This document shows positions 16,649 through 24,159 of a DNA stretch of 35,024 bases, in pieces. The notes under the pieces are model-generated. The model did not search any database. It was not told the DNA's origin and saw only the letters and a list, made by a program, of their open reading frames with translations. The DNA comes from Nitriliruptoraceae bacterium (GTDB taxonomy: Bacteria > Actinomycetota > Nitriliruptoria > Nitriliruptorales > Nitriliruptoraceae): NCBI GenBank assembly GCA_007133465.1, contig SLMP01000064.1, positions 1 through 35,024 on the forward strand. The letters are read 5' to 3'. The translations under genes were made by a program, and so were the position numbers. How positions within the stretch are numbered: position 1 is the stretch's first letter; each line of letters opens with the position of its first letter.

Positions 16649-16654
16649 TAGGGT
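16649..16654 (+). promoter_or_regulatory. -10 box of a leaderless promoter
   Basis: TAGGGT lies seven bases before the ATG at 16662, with no ribosome binding site between. Transcription would start at the initiation codon, so the RDD repeat gene probably has its own leaderless promoter. Confidence 0.55.
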
Positions 16655-16661
16655 GCCCGAC

Positions 16662-18149
16662 ATGAGCGACAACGGCGCAGGCGGTGTCCGCGGGCGCCTC
16701 AGTCATCTGGCCGGTTCGCTGAGCAATCGCGTCCTCGAGGAACTCGACCCGGACGCGGTGGTCGATCGGCTCGACGTCGACGGGTTGATCGCCCGGGTCG
16801 ACGTGAACGGGTTGGTCGCCCGGGTCGACGTCGACGGGTTGGTCGCCCGGGTCGACGTGAACGGGTTGGTCGCCCGGGTCGACGTCGACGGGTTGGTCGC
16901 CCGGGTCGACGTCGACGGGTTGATCGGTCGGGTGGACCTCGACGCGTTGCTGGATCGGGTCGAGGTCGATCGTGTGCTGGCGCGGGCGGACGTCGACGCG
17001 CTCGTCGCTCGGCTCGATGTGGACGGCCTCGTCGCCCGCATCGACGTGGAAGCGCTGCTGGCCCGCGCGGATGCGGACGCCCTGCTGGCCCGGGTGGACG
17101 TGAACGGTCTGCTCGACCGTGTCGACGTGGACCGTCTCCTGCGGCGGGTGGACGTGAACGGTCTGCTCGACCGTGTCGACGTGGACCGTCTCCTGCGGCG
17201 GGTGGATGTGAACGGTCTGCTCGACCGTGTCGACGTCGACCCCCTCCTGGAGCGCGCCGATCTCGACGCGTTGCTCGATCGCGTCGAGGTGCAGCGGTTG
17301 TTCGATCGGATCGACCTGGATCGGGTCGTGGGCCGGTTGGACATCGATGCCGTCGTCGCACGGATCGACCTCGAGCGGGCGATCGAGACGGTCGATCTCG
17401 AGGCGCTGGTTCGGCGGGCGGGGATCCCGGAACTGGTGGCCGAGAGCACCGGTCAGGTCGCGGGATCCGCTCTGGACCTGGGTCGTCGCCAGCTCGTCGG
17501 GCTCGACGTGGGTGTCAGCCGGGTCCTCCAGCGGGTGCTGCGTCGTGACCCCGATGCCCTCCCATCGGGCCCGCCCCAGCTCGTCGCCGACCAGGGTGCG
17601 GCGATCGAGCCGCCGGAGCCGGGGGAGGCCAGGGCCAAGGCACGGGCCGAGGTCAGCGGCTTCTACGCCGGTCCGGTGAGTCGTCTCGTCGCCTTCGCGG
17701 GCGACGTCGCGCTGGCGACGTCGGCGTTCACCCTCATCAGCGCAGCTGCCGCCTGGGTGCTGTCGACCCTTTTCGGGGTCGAGGTGGTCACGATGGACCG
17801 TCGTGCCGCTTCGTGGGCGGCGGGGTTCTTCCTCTGGCTGTTCCTCTACTGGTGGGTGTCGTCCGCCGTCGCCGGTCGCACGCCGATCATGACGCTCGCC
17901 GGCCTGCGGATCGTCGCGCGTGATGGCACGCCACTACGTCCGGGCTTCGCGCTGGCACGGACCGTGCTGCTGCCCGTCAGCCTGCTGTTCTTCGGGCTGG
18001 GGGGCCTCTGGATGGTGGTGGATCGAGAGCGGCGTGGGCTCCACGACCTCGTGGCGCGCTCCACGGTCGTCTACGACTGGGGTGGACGGCCGGCGGAGAT
18101 GCCGACGCCGCTGGCGCGTTGGATCGCCGAGCACGGAGCGGGCACATGA
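16662..18149 (+). CDS. RDD-family membrane protein with 25 nine-residue repeats
   Basis: About 495 residues. Residues 28-252 are 25 uninterrupted nine-residue repeats with consensus [VLI]D[VLI][DN]x[LV][LVI]xR, for example VDVNGLVAR, VDVDGLVAR, VDVDRLLRR. A linker follows (about 253-325), then an RDD domain (about 330-480). The RDD domain begins FYAGPVSRLVAFAGDVALA, has hydrophobic segments TLISAAAAWVLSTLF and AGFFLWLFLYWWVSSAVAG, and shows the typical TLAGLRIVARDGTPLRPGFALAR and RRGLHDLVARSTVV end. The ATG at 16662 is preferred over a GTG at 16644 because of the -10 box between them. The repeat region is acidic/basic amphipathic and soluble, probably cytosolic. The function is unknown. Confidence 0.85.
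   Translation: MSDNGAGGVRGRLSHLAGSLSNRVLEELDPDAVVDRLDVDGLIARVDVNGLVARVDVDGLVARVDVNGLVARVDVDGLVARVDVDGLIGRVDLDALLDRVEVDRVLARADVDALVARLDVDGLVARIDVEALLARADADALLARVDVNGLLDRVDVDRLLRRVDVNGLLDRVDVDRLLRRVDVNGLLDRVDVDPLLERADLDALLDRVEVQRLFDRIDLDRVVGRLDIDAVVARIDLERAIETVDLEALVRRAGIPELVAESTGQVAGSALDLGRRQLVGLDVGVSRVLQRVLRRDPDALPSGPPQLVADQGAAIEPPEPGEARAKARAEVSGFYAGPVSRLVAFAGDVALATSAFTLISAAAAWVLSTLFGVEVVTMDRRAASWAAGFFLWLFLYWWVSSAVAGRTPIMTLAGLRIVARDGTPLRPGFALARTVLLPVSLLFFGLGGLWMVVDRERRGLHDLVARSTVVYDWGGRPAEMPTPLARWIAEHGAGT
16743..17417 (+). repeat. 25 tandem 27-bp repeats in the RDD gene
   Basis: Each 27-bp unit encodes nine residues. Units 3-6 (from 16797) and 14-18 (17094-17228) repeat as nearly identical 54-bp pairs, which shows recent growth by two-unit duplications. 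Outer units are more diverged. Eighteen residues equal five alpha-helical turns, so the 54-bp period may reflect a structural unit. Confidence 0.95.
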
Positions 18150-18181
18150 GCTCGTAGCCGCGGCCACCTGAGGAGCAGATC

Positions 18182-19927
18182 ATGGGTCCAGTGGATCTCG
18201 AGGGATCCGGACCGACCAAGGCTGAAGCAGACGCCGGTGGGTCGACCGGTCGTTCGCCCGGGGAGCTCGAGCGTGAGGTCCAGCGTCTGCGAGCGCGGGT
18301 CGCGGCGCTGCAGCAGCAGCCACCTGCGCGTCACCGGGTCCGTCAGATGATCGGGGCGGTCCTGGCCGTGCTCACGGTCGTCTCCGTGATCGCGAGCACG
18401 GTGGCGGTGTGGCAGACCCGCACGGCCTTTGCAACCGATCGGTTCATGACCCTGGTGCAACCGGTGCTTGCATCTCCAGACGTCTACGACGCGATCAGCA
18501 TCCGTCTCACCGACGAGACCCTCGAGGTGCTGGCGCTGGAGGACCGCGTCGAGGCCGCGCTCGGCGAGCTCGGCCAGACGCTCCGCGACGAGCTCGCCCA
18601 GGCGCTCGGGGTGACGGAGGCGCAGCGGGCTCGGATCCAGCTGCTCCCGATCCCGCAGCTGCAGGATCTCGCGGCGCCCATCGCGGGCGGTCTCGAAGCG
18701 CGTGTCGCCGCGCGGATCGACCGGTTCGTGACCTCACCGGAGTTCGAGCGGCTGCTCGTCGAGGGCACCGAGGTCGCGCACACCAAGGCGGTGGCGTTGC
18801 TCCGCGGGGACGAGGCCGCGCTCCCGAACCTCGAGGTGGCAACGGGCGAGGTCCGGCTCAACCTGGTCCCCGTCGTCGGGCGCGTCCTCGAGGACCTCGT
18901 GGACGAGGGGCTCGCCGTGTTGGGCATCGAAGAGATCCCGTTCCTCGACCCCTTCGCTGACCCACAGCTCTCGCTCGACCGGCTGTCGTCAGCCCTCGGG
19001 ACCGAGCTGCCGCCCGACTTCGGTCAGCTGACGGTCATGTCGGAGGCCGAGCTGGAGGAACTGCAGACCGTCGCGCGACGCTTGGATCAGCTCGTGTGGG
19101 TCCTGCTGGTGCTCTCGATCGTGCTGCTGGTGGCGACCCTGGCGGTGGCACCACGACGCCGGCGCATGCTCGCGCAGGTCGGCCTGGGGGCCGCTGCGGG
19201 CACCGCGCTCACCATGCTGCTCGTGCGCAGCACAGAGGACGACATCGTTGACACCGCGGTCACGGTGCCCGGTCGCCGTGCGGTCGCGATGCTCGCCGAG
19301 GCCACGTTCGACTCTCTGCGCAGCGTGATGGTCGTCGTGGTCGTCGTGGCCCTGTTGGTCGCGCTCGTGGCGCACCTCGCCGGACGCCCGGCCTGGCTGA
19401 CCGCGTCGATCGCCAGGGTCCGTCGGGTGACGGCTGCCCGCGCGGCCGACGACCAGGACGCCGACGATCGGCATCGTGATCGATCAGGGTTCTCACCCCT
19501 CGGGGGTGATGGCCTGGCGTCGGTTTCGCAGCACCATCGCGCATCGTGCGGCGCCACGTGTGGAGGGCCGCTCCCGAGAGAGGATGCTGAGATGAATGAT
19601 GCAGGGATGCTGCTCGAGACCCTGGGCGAGATGACCGCCGTGTCGCTCGAGCGGACCGACCTGGACGCCCGGGAACTGATGTTGGTCCGGGTTGCGGCGC
19701 TCGCCGCCGTCGATGCGCCTGCGGCCTCGTACCTGCTGAACCTCGGTGCGGCGGTCGAGGCGGGCCTGACCCTGGAAGACGCGCAGGGCATCCTGATCGC
19801 CATCGCGCCCATCATCGGCACGCCACGGTCCGTCGTGGCGGCGACGAACCTGGCGGACGCACTCGGTTTCGCGCTCCTGGAGATCGAGCTCGCGATCGAG
19901 GAAGCCCTGGAGGAGGACGAGGGCTAA
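18182..19927 (+). CDS. Large membrane protein, open frame continues into a CMD-like domain
   Basis: The frame runs 581 codons without a stop. The first part (about residues 1-430) starts with a polar coiled-coil stretch (GELEREVQRLRARVAALQQQ). It has a membrane helix (about 58-78), then about 240 residues outside (TDRFMTLVQPVLASPDVYDAI onwards). Three more helices follow (LVWVLLVLSIVLLVATLAV, GAAAGTALTMLLV, VVVVVALLVALVAHL). This matches a conserved actinobacterial membrane protein of unknown function. Residues 432-470 are a linker with rare codons for this genome (CGA, TCA, AGA, TGT, GGA) that spans a hairpin. The last 111 residues look like a separate protein starting at 19592. Either the stop has been lost or shifted, or the two are fused. 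GAGGAG lies six bases before the ATG. Confidence 0.75.
   Translation: MGPVDLEGSGPTKAEADAGGSTGRSPGELEREVQRLRARVAALQQQPPARHRVRQMIGAVLAVLTVVSVIASTVAVWQTRTAFATDRFMTLVQPVLASPDVYDAISIRLTDETLEVLALEDRVEAALGELGQTLRDELAQALGVTEAQRARIQLLPIPQLQDLAAPIAGGLEARVAARIDRFVTSPEFERLLVEGTEVAHTKAVALLRGDEAALPNLEVATGEVRLNLVPVVGRVLEDLVDEGLAVLGIEEIPFLDPFADPQLSLDRLSSALGTELPPDFGQLTVMSEAELEELQTVARRLDQLVWVLLVLSIVLLVATLAVAPRRRRMLAQVGLGAAAGTALTMLLVRSTEDDIVDTAVTVPGRRAVAMLAEATFDSLRSVMVVVVVVALLVALVAHLAGRPAWLTASIARVRRVTAARAADDQDADDRHRDRSGFSPLGGDGLASVSQHHRASCGATCGGPLPREDAEMNDAGMLLETLGEMTAVSLERTDLDARELMLVRVAALAAVDAPAASYLLNLGAAVEAGLTLEDAQGILIAIAPIIGTPRSVVAATNLADALGFALLEIELAIEEALEEDEG
19493..19509 (+). terminator. Hairpin between the two parts of the fused frame
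   Basis: TCACCCC and GGGGTGA form a perfect seven-base stem with a three-base loop. There is no T-run, so it would be a weak terminator. Its position between two protein-coding parts fits an intergenic spacer. Confidence 0.4.
19592..19927 (+). CDS. CMD-like small protein, alternative separate start
   Basis: From the ATG at 19592, with GAGAGG at 19578-19583, a 111-residue helical protein is encoded. It reads LGEMTAVSLERTDLDARELMLVRVAALAAVDAPAASYLLNL, then TLEDAQGILIAIAPIIGTPR and an acidic C-terminus. Spacing and helices resemble the carboxymuconolactone decarboxylase/AhpD-like family, but no CxxC or catalytic Cys is present, so any enzyme role is doubtful. It lies in the same frame as the upstream membrane protein. 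A ribosome site and the change in codon use suggest it is a gene of its own. Confidence 0.6.
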   Translation: MNDAGMLLETLGEMTAVSLERTDLDARELMLVRVAALAAVDAPAASYLLNLGAAVEAGLTLEDAQGILIAIAPIIGTPRSVVAATNLADALGFALLEIELAIEEALEEDEG

Positions 19928-19973
19928 CAGCTTCGCGGGAGCCGCCGACGGCGTCGTCGGACCCGGGCACCGC

Positions 19974-20678
19974 TCAGGTCACGCCCTCGGTGTCGGTGTC
20001 GGAGGTGTTCCCCGGCGGTTCGCCCAGACCGAGTTCCCGCTCGAGCGTGGCGACCCGCGCCCGCAGCGCCTCGAGCGCGTCGGAGAGCTCACGCAGGCTC
20101 GGGGGCCGAAGGCCGTCGTGCTCGTCCGCCGGTGCCCGCGACGGCGCGACGGGGATGTCCGCGTCGACCGCTGCCTCGACGCCTGCGAGCAGGTGGCGCC
20201 ACCGGATCTGCTTCTCACCGGCACGGCGGGGGAGCGGTTCGGCGAAGCCGCGGTCCCGCAGCTCCTCGAGGGCCGCGTCCAAGGCCTCGGCATCGGCGAT
20301 CGGTTGCAGCCGCTGGGTCCGGCTGCGCAGCTCCCCGGGGGTCTGCGCCCCACGCAGCATCAGCACGGTGAGCACCGCGAGCGGCGCCACCGACGACAGC
20401 GCGAGCTGCTCGTCCAGGCGGTGCGCGTGCTTCTCCGCGCGCTCACCCGCGCGCAGCACGCGCTTGGCGAGCGCCCGTTCACGCAGCCGGATCAGCGCGG
20501 GCCGCACCACGGACGTGCCGTAGTCGACCACGGGGAAGCGGTTGGTCGCCTGGTTGCAGGCGGTGATGAGCGCGTTCTCCGACAGCGGATACGACTGGGG
20601 GGTGGCGAGCTGCTTCTCGACCAGCACCCCGAGGATGCGCACCTGAGCGGCGGTGAGCGGTTCGGCGAGGACGTCCAT
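19974..20678 (-). CDS. YceH/DUF480-family protein
   Basis: About 234 residues. It begins LTAAQVRILGVLVEKQLATP followed by SYPLSENALITACNQATNR, the hallmark of the DUF480 (YceH) family, which has two winged-helix domains. Next come SVVRPALIRLRERALAKRV and LRGAQTPGELRSRTQRL of the second domain. A C-terminal coiled coil (LSDALEALRARVATLERELG) ends the protein. A role in DNA binding is likely from the fold; the targets are unknown. The frame is open far upstream, but the ATG at 20678 starts the family domain and has a TAGCGT box eight bases upstream. Confidence 0.9.
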   Translation of the reverse strand: MDVLAEPLTAAQVRILGVLVEKQLATPQSYPLSENALITACNQATNRFPVVDYGTSVVRPALIRLRERALAKRVLRAGERAEKHAHRLDEQLALSSVAPLAVLTVLMLRGAQTPGELRSRTQRLQPIADAEALDAALEELRDRGFAEPLPRRAGEKQIRWRHLLAGVEAAVDADIPVAPSRAPADEHDGLRPPSLRELSDALEALRARVATLERELGLGEPPGNTSDTDTEGVT

Positions 20679-20686
20679 GCTCGCGG

Positions 20687-20692
20687 ACGCTA
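20687..20692 (-). promoter_or_regulatory. -10 box of a leaderless promoter
   Basis: On the minus strand TAGCGT lies eight bases before the ATG at 20678, with no ribosome site. It is 20 bases from the plus-strand -10 box of the next gene, so the two promoters are back to back. Confidence 0.5.
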
Positions 20693-20711
20693 GTACGCCT
20701 CGAGGTGGCAG

Positions 20712-20734
20712 TACCCTGCGCAGCGGCAAGGAGG
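20712..20734 (+). promoter_or_regulatory. -10 box and strong ribosome site of the YkvA-like gene
   Basis: TACCCT at 20712-20717 is followed by AAGGAGG at 20728-20734, seven bases before the ATG at 20742. Unlike its divergent neighbour, this gene has a leader. Confidence 0.55.
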
Positions 20735-20741
20735 GTGCACG

Positions 20742-21122
20742 ATGGCCGGCCGATCTCGCGCATGGCGCTACCTCAGCGGGGAACAGGACGTCCGTCGGCT
20801 GGCAGCTGCCGCCACGACGGCGGGCACCGCCACGGGGGAGCCCTCCTACGGCGTCGGCGCCGACCTGCGCGCGACGTGGCGGTTGATCCGCGCGTACCTG
20901 CGAGGCGACTACCGGGACGTCCGGGTGCGCAGCGTCCTGGCGGTCGTGACGGCCTTCGTCTATTTCGTCTCGCCGGTCGACCTCATCCCGGACGTGTTCC
21001 TGCTGCTCGGCCTGACCGACGACCTCGTCGTGGTCTCGTTGCTGTTCACCGTGGTCCGGCAGGAGCTGGCCGGCTTCCGGCTGTGGGAGCGCCAGGCGTT
21101 CGGCTACGCGCACCCGCACTGA
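20742..21122 (+). CDS. YkvA-like protein (DUF1232)
   Basis: This protein of 126 residues contains VTAFVYFVSPVDLIPDVFLLLGLTDDLVV as its core, the DUF1232 signature SPVDLIPD followed by GxxDD. A basic stretch, RAYLRGDYRDVRVRS, precedes it. Two hydrophobic segments suggest membrane association. The family's function is unknown. It has a strong ribosome site. A broken copy of the same region lies at 16066-16255. Confidence 0.88.
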   Translation: MAGRSRAWRYLSGEQDVRRLAAAATTAGTATGEPSYGVGADLRATWRLIRAYLRGDYRDVRVRSVLAVVTAFVYFVSPVDLIPDVFLLLGLTDDLVVVSLLFTVVRQELAGFRLWERQAFGYAHPH

Positions 21123-21132
21123 CGACGTCCGC

Positions 21133-22390
21133 TCAGTCGCCGGGGCGTCGCGAGCCAGGCGGGCAACTCGTCCGTGTGCTCCCCGAGCCCGGGCGGCGGG
21201 TAGCGGTAGGTCGGGGGCTGTCGGAGAGCGTGATCGGGTTGCGGATCGAGGGAACCGCCGCGTCGCCGTCACCCGCCTCGATGACCGGGTGGAGCCCGAC
21301 CGATGCCGCGAACGCCACACCCTCGCGCACGGTGTTGACCGGCCCGCCGGGCAGCCCGTTGGCGCGGAGCAGATCGAACCACTCCGCGGTCGTCCGTGTC
21401 GCGAGCGCCTCGAGCAGCAGCGTCAAGAGGGCTGCACGCTGGGCGGTGCGGTCCTCATTGGTGGCGAACCGCTCGTCCCGCGCGACCCCCAGGAGGCCGA
21501 GCACCTCGCACAGCTCGGCGAACTGCCTGTCGTTGCCCGCGATCACGAGGATCTCCCCGTCGGCCGTCGGCAGCGGCTCGTAGGGGAACAGGCTCGGGTG
21601 GGCGTTGCCCATCCGGAACGGCGTGACGTCGGAGGCGACGACCGCGCTGGTGTGGTTGACCAGCCCGGACAGCGTCGACGACAGCAGGTCGACCTCGATC
21701 CGCTGACCCACGCCGGTCTCGTGCCGGCGGTTGAGGGCGGCGAGTATGCCGACGGTCGCGTGCAGGCCGGCCAGGACGTCGCAGACGGGCATGCCCGCGC
21801 GGTAGGCGGGACCGTCGGGGTCGCCGGTGAGGCTCATCAGCCCGGAGATGCCCTGGACCATCAGGTCGTACCCGGCGAGGCTGGCGGCCTGCTCCGTGGT
21901 CCCGAACCCGGAGATGGACGCGTAGCCGATACCCGGGTTGCCGGCGCGGACCGTGTCGTGGTCGAGGCCGAAGCGCAGCATCCCGCCCGGACGCATGTTC
22001 TCGATCAGGACGTCGGCGCGTGCGGCCAGCTCGTGGGCGAGCGCGAGGTCGTCCTCGTCCGTGAGGGCCAGCACGATCGACCGCTTGTTACGGTTTGATA
22101 CCGAGGTAGTACGTCGAGATGCCGTCCCGGACCGGCGGCATCCAGGTCCGGGTGTCGTCCCCGGACGGGCCCTCGACCTTCACCACCTCCGCACCGAGGT
22201 CGGCGAGCAGCATCGTCGCGTACGGGCCGGCCAGGATGCGCGAGAAGTCCGCGACGAGGATCCCGTCGAGCGGTCCGGCGGGGATGGACCGTTGCGGTCC
22301 GGCGGGGGTGGACCGTTGCGGTCCGGCGGGGGTGGACCGTTGTGGTCCGGCGGGGGTGGACCGTTGTGGTCCGGCGGGAGGAGCAACCAC
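21133..22390 (-). pseudogene. Frameshifted class III (CaiB/BaiF) CoA-transferase
   Basis: Two frames together encode a nearly complete class III CoA-transferase. The first part (22390 to about 22088) has [29 protein letters not shown], the family N-terminus, and stops after YYLGIKP. The second, to 21133, continues DLIENMRPGG-like (LIENMRPGGML), GYASISGFG, AGYDLMVQGISGLMSLTG and ends with NPITLSDSP. One extra A in a run of three near 22090 causes the first shift (GINRNKRS expected). A missing C in a run near 21210 changes the C-terminus (PTYRYPPPGLGEHTDE is read in another frame). The enzyme would move CoA between carboxylic acids. Both lesions are in homopolymers, so a sequencing error is a real alternative to decay. 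Confidence 0.8.
22272..22378 (-). repeat. Four tandem 24-bp repeats at the CoA-transferase N-terminus
   Basis: Units 22272-22295, 22296-22319, 22320-22343 and 22344-22367, plus an 11-base partial unit, encode PAGPQRST octapeptides in front of the first conserved strand. The family has no such extension. Confidence 0.95.
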
Positions 22391-22408
22391 AACGACCTCG
22401 TGACCGTG

Positions 22409-22428
22409 CTGCGGACAGCTGTCCGCAG
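22409..22428. promoter_or_regulatory. Perfect 20-bp palindrome, likely operator
   Basis: CTGCGGACAGCTGTCCGCAG is identical on both strands. It lies 19 bases upstream of the first start codon of the CoA-transferase frame, where a dimeric repressor could block it. The regulator is not identified. Confidence 0.5.
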
Positions 22429-22462
22429 ATGGTGTGTGATGGATCAGCGCACTGCCGGCGGC

Positions 22463-22482
22463 GACGAGGATCCGACCTCGTC
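22463..22482 (-). terminator. Hairpin downstream of the HNH gene
   Basis: GACGAGG and CCTCGTC form a seven-base stem with a six-base loop, 44 bases past the end of the HNH gene. There is no T-run, so terminator function is only possible. Confidence 0.3.
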
Positions 22483-22525
22483 CGCGGACGCGAAGCGCGA
22501 CCCCACGGCGGCCCCCGCGCTCACA

Positions 22526-24040
22526 TCAGGTGGGACCGCGAGGCGGAGGTCGCCCGCGCAGCACCCTGCCGGTGGGGCTGGTCACGGTCACCTCGGCGGT
22601 GGCTGGATCGAGACCGAGTCGCCAGCGCCCCTCGTGCACCAGTCGGTGATGGAAGATGCAGATGAGGACGCCGTTGTCGATGCTGGTCTCCCCACCGTTG
22701 CTGTAGTACCGGACGTGGTGGATCACCGAGCGAGAGGCGGGGACCGAGCAGCCGGGGAACCGGCAGTGGACGTCGCGGACGATGATCGCGCGCCGCGTCG
22801 GTCCGGGCCAGTTGCGGGTCGCCCGGCCGCTGTGCAGGACCTGCGATGGGCCGCGCGTCAGGACGAAGGCCAGGCAGGCGTCGCAACCGAGCCGGGTGAG
22901 CGCCTCTGGTGAGATGACGACGCCGCCCTCCGTGGTCGCAACGGCGCCTGGGATGCCGGCGAACGCCTCGATCGGCGCGTACACGGTGACGTGCGGGCGG
23001 ACGCCACCGTCCTGCGGAGCATCGCCACCGGACAGTGCGCTGTGCGCCGCGGCGATGAGCCCGTCCGCCAGGCGCTGCTCGGGAGAGCGGCGCCGCTCTG
23101 GTGGGGTGTCGGCCGGGTCCGGCTGTGTGAAGGCGCGGAACATGCGGTCGACGAGTTCGCCGTTGAGCGCGTCGAGGGTCGCGTCGATGTCCCACATGCC
23201 GTCCTTGCGGCGCCGGCTCGTGCAGCGGCGGCGAGCGAACGCGCGGTTCTCGTCACGGCGGAGCGCATCCGCATCGGCCAGGTGCTCCCGGCGCCGGATC
23301 TCCCGGCCGAGGCTCTCGGGCGTCTCACGCTCCGCGACGGCGAGCAGTTCCTCGTCGACCTGTTCGGCCGAGCCGAGCCGACCGGAGCGGCTGGCGCGGG
23401 CGATGGCGGCCGCCTGCTCCTCGCCGATACGGCCCTCGGCGAGGGCGGCCGCGGTCTGCGGCAGCGCTTCGAGGCCGCGGGCGAGTTCGGCCCGTCGGCG
23501 TGCTTCCCGCCCAGAGATGCCCAGGCGGTTGCGCAGGTAGGTCGTGCTGTCGCGCTCACCGCGTTCCGCGGGGGCATCCGAGCGAACAGCGGCGGTCGTC
23601 AGCCGGGCGCGCAGGGCCGCGAGGGCACCGTCGACCAGCTTCAGGCGAGCGAAGCAGCGGTCGATGGCGACGGTCTCCGTCGTGACGACGGGTGCGGCGG
23701 CGAGTGACTGGAGTTCCCGCGCGAGCCGCTCGAGCCGGTCGGCGACCTCATCGGCCTCCTGAGCCGGCGGCGCCTCCGGACGTGGGTCCGCAGGGATGCC
23801 GTTCGGTGGAGTGTCGGCTCTCGGGGCACCGGCCGGCGGGGCACCGGTCGGTGGGGTGTCGGTCGGCGGGGTGTCGGTCGGCGTCGACCGCGGCGAGGGT
23901 TGGTCAGCCGCCGCAGGGGCGTGGAGCAGCATCGGCTGGTCGTAGCCGGCGGCCTCCTCCCGGACGATGCTGCGGTGCACGCGATGACGAACGCGCCACC
24001 CTCGGGGTGCGTCGAGCTCGGCAACGGTTGGTTCAGCCAT
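22526..24040 (-). CDS. DUF222 / HNH endonuclease-domain protein
   Basis: About 504 residues from the ATG at 24040. After a Pro/Thr-rich linker with DTPPT repeats (about residues 50-90) comes the helical DUF222 region (about 95-370; FARLKLVDGALAALRARL, STTYLRNRLGISGREARRRA). The C-terminal HNH domain follows: VRDVHCRFPGCSVPASRSVIHHVRYY, then NGVLICIFHHRLVHEG, with the paired Cys, the HH and the final H...H. Such proteins are abundant in actinobacteria and often occur in several copies; their role is unsettled. The start is preferred because a TACGGT box lies seven bases upstream. The longer frame to 24220 includes a duplicated start region. Confidence 0.88.
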   Translation of the reverse strand: MAEPTVAELDAPRGWRVRHRVHRSIVREEAAGYDQPMLLHAPAAADQPSPRSTPTDTPPTDTPPTGAPPAGAPRADTPPNGIPADPRPEAPPAQEADEVADRLERLARELQSLAAAPVVTTETVAIDRCFARLKLVDGALAALRARLTTAAVRSDAPAERGERDSTTYLRNRLGISGREARRRAELARGLEALPQTAAALAEGRIGEEQAAAIARASRSGRLGSAEQVDEELLAVAERETPESLGREIRRREHLADADALRRDENRAFARRRCTSRRRKDGMWDIDATLDALNGELVDRMFRAFTQPDPADTPPERRRSPEQRLADGLIAAAHSALSGGDAPQDGGVRPHVTVYAPIEAFAGIPGAVATTEGGVVISPEALTRLGCDACLAFVLTRGPSQVLHSGRATRNWPGPTRRAIIVRDVHCRFPGCSVPASRSVIHHVRYYSNGGETSIDNGVLICIFHHRLVHEGRWRLGLDPATAEVTVTSPTGRVLRGRPPPRGPT

Positions 24041-24146
24041 GACCGTCACCGTACGGTCGGGGTGTGACATCGAACGTCTGCCGGGGCAGGCGTGCCGGAC
24101 CTCCCACGCGGGGCGGGTCGACGTCGGCGACGGTTCGTTCCACCAT
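24033..24146 (-). CDS. Short upstream ORF from a duplicated gene start (37 aa)
   Basis: A second leaderless start, ATG at 24146, lies behind its own TAGGGT box. It encodes MVERTVADVDPPR, a near copy of the HNH N-terminus MAEPTVAELDAPR. It then leaves the homologous frame and stops at 24033, overlapping the HNH start. It could act as a leader peptide or be a silent by-product of the duplication. Confidence 0.35.
   Translation of the reverse strand: MVERTVADVDPPRVGGPARLPRQTFDVTPRPYGDGHG
24048..24053 (-). promoter_or_regulatory. -10 box of the HNH gene (leaderless)
   Basis: TACGGT on the minus strand ends seven bases before the ATG at 24040. There is no ribosome site. Confidence 0.55.
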
Positions 24147-24153
24147 GCCTTTG

Positions 24154-24159
24154 ACCCTA
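24154..24159 (-). promoter_or_regulatory. -10 box of the duplicated upstream start
   Basis: TAGGGT on the minus strand, seven bases before the ATG at 24146. It is the counterpart of TACGGT at the HNH gene in the other duplicate. Confidence 0.45.

Noticed and set aside
16743-17417. CRISPR-like array of regular 27-bp repeats
   Set aside because: There are no spacers, the units are contiguous and in frame, and they encode a protein repeat.
16662-17417. RTX-type calcium-binding nonapeptides
   Set aside because: The length matches, but the GGxGxDxUx pattern is absent, and there is no secretion context.
19592-19927. Functional carboxymuconolactone decarboxylase or AhpD
   Set aside because: Fold-like helices are present but the redox or catalytic cysteines are missing, so no enzyme activity is claimed.
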